Below are positions 48,651 to 61,575 of a DNA stretch of 64,000 bases, in pieces (position 1 is the stretch's first letter; every line of letters starts with the position of its first letter). Source of the DNA: Punica granatum (taxonomy: Eukaryota > Streptophyta > Magnoliopsida > Myrtales > Lythraceae); the NCBI RefSeq assembly GCF_007655135.1, contig NC_045130.1, positions 2,914,001 to 2,978,000 on the forward strand, written 5' to 3'. The notes beneath the pieces are model-generated. The model was not told the DNA's origin, ran no database searches, and worked only from the letters and a program-made list of their open reading frames with translations. The translations under genes and the position numbers were made by a program.

Positions 48651-51124
48651 CAATCTTAATTACGTGACTTGTGGGGCACTAAATTAGGGGACAAAACCAA
48701 GCCTGAATCAGAGACAACCACTGTGGGATTACCTTGGATATGTTCAGTACGGAGAATAATCCTTCATTTTGCGCAGGGGAATGCCTTTTCTATTTTCTGA
48801 CAAAATCTCTGCCTGTTATTTATTACGCTGCTGCCTGCACAAAGCCATGGCCCATAACTCATCATAGCAATGGTCTTTTTCGGATAATTTTCGCCGTTCT
48901 CTCTTTTTTCTGGGCACGATTCAATTGATCTGATTTATTTTCTTGGATAGATAGAAATACAACATTTAAGGGGGACGAAGAATCTTCAATGGGGCTATGC
49001 TTATGCTTATGTTTTGAGCATTATTGTATGTAGGAGGATATATTTTGTCACCCCTTGTTTCTCTCTCCTTCTGTGCTTCTAGAGAAAAACCCTAACCAAA
49101 GCCTTCTCACCGGTGCGTTCAGCTCCGACTGAGCGTGTCGAGTGTTACCTCCACCAGAATCAAAAAGCCAGTATCCCCCTCTATCTTCCAATTATCTCCG
49201 TTCCCGATGGTCATTATTCTTATTTTTTTTTTCCCTTTTCCCTCTTCTTCTTCCCCTTCCCCTCTCTCAGACTGCACAAGGCTGCTCGGCGTCGCTGCTT
49301 AGGTAACGGAGGCAGTTTCTTCATGACGGATAACCTTTGTTCCAGTCACGGGTCTAGGAATGTTCGAGTCACTAGTGAAGGCTACTCCACTCTCTAGTCC
49401 CGATCCAGTCTTTGTCATCCCCGTCGAGGCATGGCCATCTCTAGTCTCGGTGCTCTCCTAGGACATGGGTCGCGACAGACTCGATCCTTCACGGTGCATC
49501 TCCACGATCAAATTTCTTTGGGGGCCTAGGGGCTCCTCCACTACTCATCTCCACGATCAAGGCTGTCTCCGACGTTTCCTCTTCAAATTTGACGCGGAGA
49601 TGTGATTGATGGTGTCCTCGAGGTCACAGTGGCCCTCCTCCTCCTCCTCTCTGTTTTCGATGGTGCATAGAGGTGTCTCCCCGATGGAGCAGTCTCTCGT
49701 TCCCCGTTGGGTTGTGCCATTCGTCTTCTTCGAATAGATTTGAAGTCGGCGACTATGTCAATAGAGAACTTGCCGACCTGGCTCTAACCTGATTCTGCCC
49801 CGACTTGGACCTATCTACCATAGATCAGCTATAACCAGAAAGGCATCTACCCAATCCGGATTCAATCTAGCTGGCACTCCCGAACCGTCAAACTTTGACC
49901 CAACTGCATTGCACCGATCCAACAGACTCTGCTCAGACCGACTAGCAGATTGGCCTTATCCTGCGGCTAGGCATCCTCCCCGACATTGTTTGACTCCCCA
50001 CCCCTTCTAAATGGCGGCTTTTATTCAACGAACATCCAACATCACCCTTGCGATAGAATCCCCGCCCTCCACAATGAAGGATCATATTCCTCGAGCAATT
50101 CGATCATACCAACCACCTAAAAAGACCAATCTTTTGTGGCTACACCTTTTTTCTGTTAGTTTTCGCGGGTTTCGACTCTGGGACAGCGTTTCACTTGTTT
50201 GAACCAATTAAAGAAACAAGGTACTTTGATTTGATGGTCTGACTGGTTTTGATTAGTTAGGCTGCCACTGGTTTGAATCAATCAAAAGAATCTCGCTGAA
50301 TTGATTTAGACGTCTTGGGATGGGGTCGTTTAGGATTGGTTTATGAATACAATCTGTGAGGGATTCTTGCGCCGAGTACCGTTTGAGACTCCTCTTGGCT
50401 TTGCTGCGTTGTATCCACAGTTATAGTTGTTTGTATATGGATTGTGCTATGCTCTGCTTCTCGGTTTTCACCGGCGTCCGTATATAGTTTAGTTTCAAGT
50501 GGTTGATAATGAAATATAGCAACTGGAAGGATTTTTGCAATTGTATCTAGGCTTATGTAATGTGCTTTAATCGCATGTTATTTTTCTTTTGCAATGATCT
50601 TGGTGAATATACTGTATCTTTATCTCTGTAATGTATCCTCTTGAACATTTTTCTCTTGTACTCATTTTTATAATCAATGGACATTTATTGATTCCTGAGC
50701 AAAAAAAAAAAAAAACCTGGACATATGTTTTTGCTTCTAATTTTTTAACCAAAGAGTTATTTAAAGCAGTATTACATCTATGCAGTTCGACTATTTTGAG
50801 ATCCTAAATTATTCCCAGATTGTACTATGCTAGAGCGAAATTATACCCTCAAGTTAATTTTTCATCTCCATCTCTCCGAAAGTGGTCATCGTACGGATAG
50901 TCTCATGATCTGATTAGGACTTCTCATGATTCTGGGATTTGATTTCTCGTATATAAAGTTGGCAAAGGAGATTTCTTCTTTTCACATAGATTCATGCATT
51001 TTATAGCAAAATCTGAAGAAAAAAAAATGTAGCAAAATCTCAAGCTATTTTTCTTATATTGAATTTTGTAATAACTTACGCAAAAAAGGAAATATTATGA
51101 AGGAAAAAAAGCGAAAAAGGGAAT
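48651..51124. other. Spacer with a retroposon-like 3' end
   Basis: The region 49070-50715 has different base composition from its surroundings: it is CT-rich, starts near AAAAACCCTAACC and ends TGATTCCTGAGC followed by A15. That suggests a 5'-truncated retroposon or an old processed transcript. No reverse transcriptase or other family is recognisable in any frame. Confidence 0.35.
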
Positions 51125-51208
51125 GGGGTGAGAGAGGGTCGAACTTTCGAGCTCAGGATAATTCAGAGGCTATGAGACTTACGCGCTAGCAAACTGCGCC
51201 ACCACCCT
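51125..51208 (-). tRNA. Elongator tRNA-Met (CAT), intron-containing, probably degenerate
   Basis: Read on the minus strand from 51208 to 51125, the 84-nt sequence keeps the elongator tRNA-Met outline: acceptor AGGGTGG with TCACCCC at the 3' end, D-arm GCGCAGTTTGCTAGCGC, CTCATA with anticodon CAT, an intron of about 11 nt (GCCTCTGAATT), ATCCTGAG and a T-arm with AAAGTTCGACCCTCTC. Plant elongator tRNA-Met genes carry an intron of this size and position. Several conserved positions are changed: A1 opposite C72, loss of one of the two D-loop Gs (TTTG for TTGG), an A-C mismatch in the anticodon stem and one in the T stem. I judge it a recent pseudogene or a poor gene. Confidence 0.75.
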
Positions 51209-51275
51209 AAACTTACCTAATATTTAATATAATTGCACTTGATTGACTGAACCAAGCCTGCCCTTATGTGTTTAT

Positions 51276-51785
51276 GTGAGACCTAGAAGGGCCCAAAATA
51301 AGAGATCAAGAACCTGAATTAAGTCCATATGGGAATTGGTCCCTATTTGACATAGGGACATGCAATAACATCTCATTATCTAGGATTCATAATTGGCATT
51401 GTTAGACAATATTCATATTAATTTGTGGTAGAACTCTTGTTTCGCGCTCTTTGGGTCAGATAACTTCAACGAGGCCATTTTTAAAGGAAATTTGCCCAGT
51501 TGGCAAAGGGTAAATTTACAATGCCAAAGAATGTATTTGTTCGAGGTACAGTATAATGGACATTTTAAAAGATATCGACCTCCCAAAACAGCATGGAGAT
51601 CAAATTCTATAGCAAGCTCAATCGTAACATAGATACCTTGCCTGCCCGCCTTCCTGTCCGCCCGTATAGTACATTATGTGCAATGAGCCCTACAAGGCCC
51701 AAACCAAGAGTTCATAAAACGTAGCCCGAGATGGAGATGGTCCCATTTGACAAGATATGGAAGAGCATATGCCACTGGATAATAA
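51276..51785 (+). repeat. Diverged direct repeat pair
   Basis: Segments of about 110 bp at 51276-51395 and 51683-51785 share, in order, CTA(G/C)AAGG(G)CCCAAA, AAGAG, AAC, TGGTCCC(T)ATTTGACA and a CAT...GGAT tail. About 400 bp separate them. They could be remnants of LTRs or of a local duplication; neither is coding. Confidence 0.5.
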
Positions 51786-53624
51786 TGTTTATCAACATGT
51801 ACGCGTAAGGGAGTTGTAGACAAAGTCTCACTTTTGTATTGCCAATTGATGATTGGGCTGTTGGAAAGTTGATATCATTGGGAACGTTATTGTTGCACTT
51901 AGAGCTCTTTTCTCAATAACTAGCTCTTCGTGGATGCAAGAAAAGGTAATTTATAGTTCGTTGGGTATATTATGGTTGTTGAATGAGAGTCAGATTAGGC
52001 ATTTCTGTGTCTACAAAATTATGCAATCTCACAAGCAAATTCTCATTTTCCACAATAGCATTCATACATAATTAGGGTAAATTGGCCCACATTAGGTTAT
52101 ACACAAGAAACTAATTACCAGCTTCATGCTATAACTAAATCTCGCTAGCTGTCTCTGATTCTCAGCATGATCATAACCGAGATGAAATTATTTAGACGAA
52201 TTAGATTGCACATAGACGTTACAGACATATGGTCATCTTGAAATCAACATATATTTTTAACAGAAGATCTGTAAATAATGTTCTTGGCACGCGGATCTGA
52301 CTCAACCGGTGACACTAGTGGCAAGCCGCAAGATGTGTTTAGGCAAAGAGCTCGATGATCGTAGGTGTTGACTGTTGCACATTCACACTCAATTGCCATG
52401 GATATTCAACCTTCTGAAGATCAAACTTTGCTAATAAAGTGGGCTAGGGGGCCACAGAAATTAAGGTATTTCCTTTTCACTCCCAAAAGCGTGAAAGTCG
52501 CCAACAGTAACGAATCATTACCATACTATTCCCCTTAAATGAAAAAGGTATGTATCCATTCAACAGCAACATTCTCCAGCCACCCCAATTTAATTCTCCC
52601 ATCAATTCCCTCTCCTAATTATTACTCCTATCCGAACCGACTATATAACCTCTATCGTTTCGTACATGGGAATAAAATCAAATGAATATCTCATCCTCTA
52701 TTTTTTTTTGGGTGAATTATCTCATCCTCTAATTAGATGAAGTGATTTTTCCTTTAAAAAGTTCAAGTAATTAATACTGATTCCACCCATTTATTAAATT
52801 TTATCTAAATATCATATATACTTTTCTTTTCTTGATATGCATCATGATATCCAAAAACTTAATGAAGTCCGACTAGTTTAGTTTAAGCCGAATCAACTTA
52901 TTAAGGGGTAAAAACTCTCACAGTATTGATTTTCTCCATTCACAAAACTAGAACATGAGACTTTGATTAAGGAGAACAAGTATCGAACTACTTGAACTAA
53001 TTTATATTGGTATCCTATACTTTTAAAATTTTCTTATGTCTAAATATATTATATAGAATAGTAAATAAATTCGTTTGCTTAAATATATTAATTCATTCTC
53101 TCAAATTCAATTCAAATAATTATTTTTCTCTTGCATATAATTATATTTCACCATATAAAATTCATCCTTTTTTTTCCTATTCTAATCCCATATACCGAAA
53201 CATAATTCTAATTAATTTCAAAAAGCATCTGCCGAAAGTTCCTTGAATAATTAGTTCAATGAACTAACTAATTCGTTTCCCGTTTTGATTGATAATTAGA
53301 CATTTATAAGATATATTAATCTGATTATTTGCAGGTGCTTTGAGTTATAGCTGCATACTAGGGCTATGATCAAATAAAAGTATATTTAGTTCCCTGGTTG
53401 GAACCGGAACGGAGGTACTCCCAACATAGAGAGCGAGCTCATATAGTTCTGGTCGATTACTTTTAACCATTTTCCAGTGTCATTTTAATTAATAAATGAT
53501 GGCAAACACTGCATTTTGCGTATGAAATGAAATTAGAAACTTTGTTTAGTGCTTATAAGTTTTCGGTTTTGATTGGAAAAATTAGTTGGTCATAGTATTA
53601 CGCAGGGACCCACTTGGGTTCACA
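51786..53624. other. Spacer upstream of the TT1-like gene
   Basis: No gene is supported. One copy of the dispersed repeat lies at about 52870-53015. The rest is AT-rich, with frames no longer than 79 codons and of low complexity. The last part is presumably the promoter of the zinc-finger gene. Confidence 0.5.
52870..53015 (+). repeat. Dispersed repeat, copy 2
   Basis: The segment has AGAACATGAGACTTTGATTAAG, GAACAAGTATCGAACTACTTGAACTA and TATTGGTA in the same order as copy 3 at 62105-62285. It is non-coding and shares orientation with the other two copies. Confidence 0.5.
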
Positions 53625-53632
53625 TATATAAG
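53625..53632 (+). promoter_or_regulatory. TATA box candidate of the TT1-like gene
   Basis: TATATAAG lies 75-82 bp upstream of the start codon, at the expected distance for a leader of about 45-50 nt. It is supported by position and sequence only. Confidence 0.55.
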
Positions 53633-53706
53633 AGCACATAAAGTAAATAGTCTAATGCAATGCATATTGTCTACCAATTGCTCATATCTCACCAATTCTC
53701 AAGTCA

Positions 53707-54138
53707 ATGGCTTCTTCGACCTCTGCTCCCCTTAATATCAATTCCACAAGCCCAAAAGAGTCGGAACCTCTCGAGCCCCTTCCATTGATAAGTTGCCTGC
53801 TTCGTTCAACATCTTCCAACCATATTGAAAACCCTCCCAATTACGCTTCATGCAAGGAAGCATCGGCTGAAGGTGGTGATGATGATGTCACCGTCGCCCT
53901 ACACATTGGCCTCCCCAGCTTCTCTAGCGGAGTCTCCAGGGACCAGCCAGAGACGCTGGGTGCTGATGAGAACAAGACAGCTGTGACAGCGGAGAAGAGA
54001 TATTGGATACCGACACCAGAGCAAATCCTCATAGGGTTCACCCATTTTTCGTGCCAACTTTGCTTCAAAACCTTCAACCGTTACAACAATCTTCAGGTGC
54101 AGATCAATTTTTTGCGTATAATGATCGCTTCTTATTCA

Positions 54139-54182
<44 letters not shown>

Positions 54183-54778
54183 ATGATCTGTTCTGATTAC
54201 TCACTTCTTCGTTATCTCCTAAATGCCATGCATGGTATATGCATGCAATCATCACATGGTAGATGCACATGTGGGGTCACGGGTCGCAATATCGTAAAGG
54301 CCCAGAGTCCTTAAGGGGAACGCAGCCTCGTGCGATGCTAGGGATTCCTTGCTATTGCTGCAACGATGGCTGCAAGAACAACATAAACCACCCCAGAGCC
54401 AAGGCGTTCAAGGATTTCAGGACCCTCCAGACCCATTATAAGAGGAAGCACGGGATGAAGCCGTTCGCGTGCCAGAAGTGCGGGAAGCTGCTTGCTGTCA
54501 AGGGTGACTGGCGGACCCATGAGAAGAACTGCGGAAAGCGTTGGCTATGTTTATGTGGATCGGACTTCAAGCATAAACGTTCACTCAAGGACCATGTCAG
54601 GGCATTTGGGTCGGGTCATGGACCTTTTCCGGCAACATTATTCGGGGAGGTGCCGGCAGTGGAAAATGGTACTACATCATCTGATGTATATGATGATTTG
54701 AAGAGTAACACGTCGATTGCAGGTTCACGAACCATCGGCTTCCCGCACGAACTTTCTTTTACTAATAAGTACATATAA
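53707..54778 (+). CDS. TT1: TT1/WIP1-type C2H2 zinc-finger transcription factor
   Basis: Two exons, 53707-54096 and 54263-54778, encode 301 residues (Arabidopsis TT1 has 303). The N-terminal part is variable, with [10 protein letters not shown] and [10 protein letters not shown], followed by [18 protein letters not shown]. The WIP domain has four zinc fingers: C116/C119-H132/H136 ([21 protein letters not shown]), CYCCNDGC...[27 protein letters not shown] and [47 protein letters not shown] and [10 protein letters not shown] are closer to TT1 than to other WIP proteins as I recall them. The intron splits finger 1 at the usual WIP position and contains an (AT)n run. Known role: nuclear regulator of endothelium differentiation and proanthocyanidin accumulation in seed coats. 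Confidence 0.9.
54142..54179. repeat. (AT)n microsatellite in the TT1 intron
   Basis: About 19 AT units fill part of the 166-bp intron. Length variation here would alter intron size but not coding sequence. Confidence 0.9.
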
Positions 54779-55383
54779 ATGAATAAAACACGATGGGATC
54801 GCATTTATCACCGAGTACAATCCACGTGTAAAATACTTTTTGTTTAGGATTTATAATAAAAATGTCATAGTGATGTGTTTATCTCAAGTATTTGTTCCAA
54901 CAACAAAGTAGCCTTCTTTTAAGATTTTATATGTAACGAATATATCACGTATAAACGTTACAAGATAATAATGGTTCACCATGGTATTTGCAGGTTCGGA
55001 TACTTTGTAATTTTCATGTTACTCGGACATTACTCAATATGGAACTGGTTCCTAATTTCTGACTCCAAAACCTACCATGTTGTAGTGTGTAACCGGATGG
55101 TCCCGATCTAACCTAAAATCTGAATTATATTACAGACTCCAGTACCGATTTGGAAACTTGTTATTCTTGCCTTTTTTTCCTTTAACCTCTCTTTTCATTT
55201 ATAGTTTTATAACTAGGTAATTATCAATTCCCCCCCTCCCCCCAAAAAAAAGAATAGGATCCCTTTTTTTGGGTGATTAGGATCCATTAATTGTATTGAA
55301 GTCTCTCATAATCAATGGAAAAACTATGACAACGGGCATTTAACGAGTATGACACATTTTTACCAATGGGTAAAATGAGTATA
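54779..55383. other. TT1 3' flank
   Basis: The start of this stretch is the TT1 3' UTR; an AATAAA-like AATAAAAC at about 54781 may contribute to polyadenylation. Otherwise it is AT-rich with no gene. Confidence 0.5.
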
Positions 55384-56787
55384 TCTATCTATCTATGTAT
55401 AATAAACTGAAACTCTTCTTTGGGAGGCTTTGTACTAAATATTGTGCCAAGTGTCCCTCCATTTTCTTCCCTTTTTTTTTTCCTTTTTCAATTTACAAAT
55501 TTCTTTATTTTCAGAAATTTCTGCGAACTTATATAATCTTTCACTTTTATCTCTTTAATCTTTTCCAATATATTTAATTATCATCCTCATATATTTTTCT
55601 ATTCCCTTTACAAGCACGTACTTCCTGAAAATTAATTTAGAAAAAGAGCATATATTGTAAAAGAATAAATTATAATTTTTTTTCCAAAATTAATTTCTAA
55701 AAAATAGTACATTTTAGAATTTTCAAATGTACATATGAACAAATTAAAAAAAAAATTGCACGTGAAAGTATTCAGGATTGATTATACATATGAGTAACTA
55801 GGTAGAATATAATTTGTCAAAATGAGCTTTACTTTTATAAGATTAATCATTGGAAATTAAAACGAAATAACATGAGAGTAAATGAGGATTTATATTATAT
55901 ATAACTTCTATGATTATGTTATCATCCTTATAATAGTAAAAATCATGCATATATTTTCCTAAATAAAATATTGTATAAGTTAATGATTTTACTTGCAATA
56001 TTGGGGATGATACGTGATTCTATTTCACTCCAATTCTAATTAAATTATAAAATATCGATCTTTAGCTATAATCGAGTTATGACTTATATTAAGTAATATT
56101 TTTAAAATTTTCATCTAAATTAAATGAACATTTTATCGATCCTAATTAAAACACATAATAGAATATTTGACTCTCAAACCAAGTGTAAATTAGGCATGCG
56201 TCTCAAATAAAATTTTAATATGCTCTAAATGATGAACATATAAAATGAAATATTGAAATCTCAAATTGAAGAAACATATTAACTAGAATTTCTTTTTTAA
56301 GAGAGATATTGAATGTACAAAATAAAAGATTCTAACGAAAGGATGAAAAACTACAGGAGATAAAAAGTGAAGAGACGAACAAAGAGCAAATTCAATTAAG
56401 ATGAGGTGTAAAAAGAAGGAGATCGCGAAATAATAATAGAAAAAGAAGTAAAAAGCTATTTTATTTAATTGTTTATTCGCATACTTAGTGTTTCAAATGC
56501 AATTTCATTGTATTATGATATTAAGTATACAAGGTCTAATATATACAAGAATTTTTTCAAACAAAATTCATTTATACGTGTGAATAATATATATTGGATC
56601 TATATCACTATAGATCATGGTTTGAATTGAAATTCGTTTTATGGATAAATTGCTAAAAATCTGCGAACATATAACATGATTTTGGATTATACGATAAGTT
56701 TCTGAAAGTTATATCAATATTGTCTTTCCTCACCATTTGTAAATCATCATTTTCCACCCAAGGCGTTGCCGCGGGCGCTTTTTCTAT
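55384..56787 (+). mobile_element. Helitron-like non-autonomous element
   Basis: The left end TCTATCTATCTATGTATAAT, leading into AATAAACTGAAACTCTTCTT, looks like the 5' terminus of dicot Helitrons (5'-TC). The right end has the hairpin CCCAAGGC-GTT-GCCGCGGG (56757-56775; two mismatches explainable by CpG decay), followed 8 bp later by CTAT, near the expected CTRR. No Rep/helicase is present. Immediately after it TCTATAAATAAACTAAAACT resembles the left terminus again, as if a second element head followed. The boundaries rest on terminal motifs only. Confidence 0.45.
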
Positions 56788-59700
56788 AAATAAACTAAAA
56801 CTGTTGTTTTTGCTTTTTATTAGTACAAGGACTCGTGTCCTTTATTTCTTTTCCATTTTAGCCTTTTCTTCTCTTCTTTTTTAAATTTACCCATCCACGG
56901 ATTTTTATTTTTATTTTTGTTTTTCTCGCTTCTTTTGATTTCTTCTTTCATTCTCCAGAAAATTTCAAAATTAACATGTCTTAGCTATCTCTACATCAAT
57001 TAACCAAAAACTGTCGTTTTCAAAATTAACTGTGTTTTAAGGTTAGACTTCTTCATGTTTTTCTCTAGATCATTTTGTCCTTGAGTGGATCTGGCTATTG
57101 ATCCAACTGACTTTGCGGATTTCTCGCAATAGCAATAGCAATGACATTTCAAGTTATATGGTGTTGGTTTAGCAAGTACTTTGTTTTTATTAGCAAGCAT
57201 TGTTTTAAGCATATTCGTTCTTCTCAAGGTTGTAATGTAATGGTTTCTGCAGAATTTTGCAAAACTCCATCTAGATTTTACAGATTTTGTGAAAACTGAG
57301 ATTTGAAAACTGAAAAGGGAAACTAAGGTTTGATAACCGAGCTGTACAAAAAGCACATAAAGAACAGTGTGGACAATATAACAAGGGAAAAGATACCAAA
57401 GCATACTGCTATTTCAAGAAATAGAGGGGAAACTACTGAAAATGAGAAAAACTAATTTAGGAATGATATACAACAAGATTTTTTACTATTGTGTCCCATT
57501 ACATTCGTTTTCCAATTCTCTTTTTCAGTTCTCTAACTTATCCTCCCCCGTTTGTGTTTTATTTCTAAGTGATTTGACATAAATTTTCAAAGCCGTTAGT
57601 CTGTGGAGCCTCCATCATAATGGTGGATGATCTATACTAAATAACAGTCTGCAATACAATCATCGCATTTGGGTGTCTCGTAAATATAGTGCAGAAAAAT
57701 ATTGAAAATGCCTTTCAGCTTGAAGGTTCTAAGAAGATTCCCTGCAATCAAGTCGATAGATTGCATACAAGCATGTGAAAAGGTTTGGGGAAGCAGAGGA
57801 AGAAGTAGGTTATGGTGAAGTTTGTTGATCAACTGTGAAGAAATTATTACAGCAGACCGAGACGTGCAGCAAAAAATTCCCTTTGGTGAAGGAGGTATCT
57901 AACGCCTCTATTCTGTGAACAGTTCGATGGCTCCTTGGGAAAACAGGTACATGCTGGACCTTGGGCTCACCATTCTTTGTTTTGACTTTCGTCTACCTTT
58001 TACTGGATCAGAAGTTCTTATCGGTCCACACGTTATTGGTTTCATTTTATACTCTGCAATGTCTTCATTGTTCCTATATTTTTGAGTTCGTATGAATTAA
58101 TATTCTGCAATTTCAGTAAGTCCGAGATATTCCTCGTCAATTGGATAGTTGCTTTTGATAAAGTTGCTTTAGTGGATACTCATGTTTGCCTCGCCTTGAG
58201 AGTTTTACCGTGTATATTTGATGTTGTTTATTTTTCGATTTCATGTTATTCTAATATCGTTTGGGCATCTTATTGCAACAAATAGCTTGAAAAGGGGCCA
58301 GGTGTACTGTCCTAGTACAAGCTCTCAATTGGAATAAGAGATTTTGGTTTTGGTTCTCATCAGGGTGCATCGAAAAGGTATTGTGTGTAATAAATATATT
58401 ACATGACATTGTGTCACAAGAAGCATATATATATATATATATATATATTGTGACATACTAAAAACCAATAGGTATGTGTGAACTATTATTGGCTTGTGAT
58501 CTAAAGGTCGGAAGTTCGATATCTATTAGAATTACTCGTATCACTTTATTAGTAATTTAATATTTCTCTTTTATTATACTAGGTTTTGAACATCTTTGTG
58601 ACTGAAAAAAAAGCGACTTTCTCGTTACTCGTTCTTACTTTTTTCCACTTACTTAAGAGCATGAAATTCTCTTGTAACGTAAAAAACAAAAAAGAGCAAA
58701 GGAACGGTACAATATAATTAAAATATCACAAGGTAGCAACGTGGGTGAGTTTATATTTAGGTGATTTGGCACCATTTCTTAGAAAAATTTACCTCTTAAT
58801 AGTTCAATTAGTTCGAATAAAAAATGAGGTAGAATTTATTGAACTTTCGATATGGAATGATACACAATGAAAATTAAATAATAGGTTGATGACAAGTTGG
58901 ATCCGTTTGTTTCTGTTTTTGTAATTTCTAATCTAACATTTTACCCTTATATCTGTTTTTGTCGTGGATTAATAAATGGTCCATTTATCCGTATGATTAA
59001 AGAAAAAATAAATGTTGAAAAAAGCAGATACTGTCTCATTATTTTATTGTTTCTCCGAATAAAGTCCGGAATAAATTGGCTTGCTAACAGCACTATTGTT
59101 TGAAAATGCGAGTTTGATGTGTTCCACCAGAAGGGGCCGAGAAGATGAGTTCTTGCCTGTTATCGCTGCTGAGGTTAAATTTCATTAAAAAGTAACGAAC
59201 TTTGACAATTTTTTTCTTCCCTATGATTATTTTTGTTGATAAATAAAATTTCGGAAACACGCCTGGCATTCAAGTTTGTGTTCATGTTCTGTTTTATTTC
59301 GATAATTGTTTTGGTTAAACGTCCTGATGGACACTATATATATATGAAAACAATTAGCATCAATGTCACCTTATATTTAAATGTCCCAATAATGTTCTCA
59401 TATATATATGGAATAGTAGAAATTATAAAAGAATGAAATGTACTGTGTACGTACGTTTTGCAGTAACGCGCGTTTGTTAAAAGCAGACATCCTTCAGTTG
59501 TACGCCAATTAATGGAGGATGGATAATCAAGCTCCATTTGCATCTACCACAAAAAAAGATAATTTTTGAATATATATATATATATATATATACACACGTG
59601 CATTATAAATTATCATATATCTAAAAAAAATTAATGATTTTTCAATTAAGAGGGAAATCCATGTGATTATATAAGGAGACATGATATCTAATAAATGGAT

Positions 59701-59945
59701 ACAGATAATCTCATAACAAAAATCGAATGTAAAACCTTTAATTAATTATTAAATAATGGTCTGTATCACTGTACTACACCACTTTACTTAAAAATAAAAA
59801 AATAGAAGAAGCAATAATTAATTCTTATTTGTATATGACATAATAATACCTCCATGCACAGACAGAGCTATGAAAGCAAATGTGCTTCCCTAGAAAAAGG
59901 GTCGTCCGACTTGTGGGCTTAGGAAGAGTTAGGTTTTGGCTATCA
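56788..59945. other. AT-rich spacer before the UGT pair
   Basis: No gene is supported. The 134-codon minus-strand frame at 57000-57404 is open, but its residues match nothing I know. There are (AT)n runs at about 58425-58448 and 59570-59592, and a possible tRNA-derived SINE head at about 58468-58540. Confidence 0.5.
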
Positions 59946-61543
59946 ATGGAATCAGTAGAGACTAGCGAGAGCCTAAGCCCCATGCCATCTGTGTGCCCAT
60001 CCCAGCGCAGGGCCACATAAACCCGATGATGAAAGTCGCGAAAATCCTCCACTGCCGGGGCTTCCACATCACCTTCGTCAACACTGAGTACAACCACCGC
60101 CGCCTCCTCAAACCCTGGGGCCCCAAATGGTCTCCCAAACTTCCTGTTCAAGACCATCCCGGATGGCCTCCCACCCTCCAACGCCGAAACAACCCAGGAC
60201 GTCCCGGCCCTGTGAGACTCCACGAGGAGGAATTGCTTGGGACCCTTTAGGGAACTCGTCGGTGGGCTCAACGAGGACGCTGAGACTCAGGTCACTTGCA
60301 TCGTGGCAGATGGGATCATGACCTTCACCCTCGAGGTCTCCGTAGAACTGGGGATTCCTAATGTTTTTTTCTGGACGACCAGTGCCTGTGGCGTCATGGG
60401 ATATTTGCAATACCGTCTTCTCTTCGAGAAAGGCCTCGCACCACTCATAGGAATGATAGATATGGATTTTTGACATCCAAGATATATATGGATATTAGAG
60501 TATATCAAATTTCTAGAACACTATCCAATTTGGTATGTACGTACTAATATACCAATATAATCTATATACTAATTCGATGAAATGAATATTCATTACAGTG
60601 TACCAGTTGCAGTTTTTATCCTGATTGGGCTATATAATTAGTATTCCTACGACCGTATATATAATTTAGTACGAGGACGACATAATTAGTCGATTTATAT
60701 GCACTGATCTACTTTTTCCTGTGACCTGTAGATGCAAGTTATTTGACAAATGGTTATCTCAAGACTTCAATCGACTGGATTCCGGGGATGAGAAACATTC
60801 GCCTAAGGGACATGCCGAGTTTTATCCGCACAACAGATCCTAATGATCTGATGGTTCATTTCGCCATAACACAAGTGGAGAAAGTCTCTATGGCGTCGGC
60901 TCTCATTTTAAATACCTTCGATGCTCTAGAGCACGACGTTCTAGAGGCGCTCTCGTCCACCGTCCCTTGGCTCTACACGGTTGGTCCTCTTCAACTTCTC
61001 CTGAAGAATGTATCGATGAATGGCTCATTGGAGTCCATTGGATCAAACCTGTGGAAGGAACAACCCGGGTGCCTGGAGTGGCTTGATTCCAGAGAGCCTC
61101 AGTCCGTCGTGTATGTGAACTTCGGAAGCGTGACGCTGATGACTACTCAGCAACTTATCGGATTCGCCTGGGGACTCACCAATTCCAGGAAGCCTTTCCT
61201 GTGGGTCATTAGGCCGGATCTGGTGACCGGCGAGTCAGCTGTGCTTCCACCAGAATTCCTGCCTGAGACCGAAGGGAGGAGCTTAATCGCGAGCTGGTGC
61301 CCTCAGGAACAGGTCGAATTAATCGAGCCTCAGCTCGGGATATATTTTTTTCCCCAACTAAATTTTTTTCAATGAGAAAAGCAAATTCGGAGGAGAACAA
61401 AATGAATTTATTTTGCATAAAATTGGCTGATAGATTGAACAACTTTTGGTCTGCCGGTCAGTTTTGGAACATGACATGTACCACCAAAAGGTGGTCCAGT
61501 GTATTATTGAAAGTACAACTAGCTAATTCCGTGAATCACATAC

Positions 61544-61575
<32 letters not shown>

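Noticed and set aside
57000..57404. A 134-codon minus-strand frame
   Set aside because: It lies in AT-rich spacer, is Lys- and Leu-rich without domain-like patterns, and has no partner exons. A database search would be needed to revive it.
59825..60271. A 148-codon frame antisense to the UGT pseudogene
   Set aside because: It mirrors the G+C-rich UGT first exon, whose family sequence is unmistakable on the plus strand.
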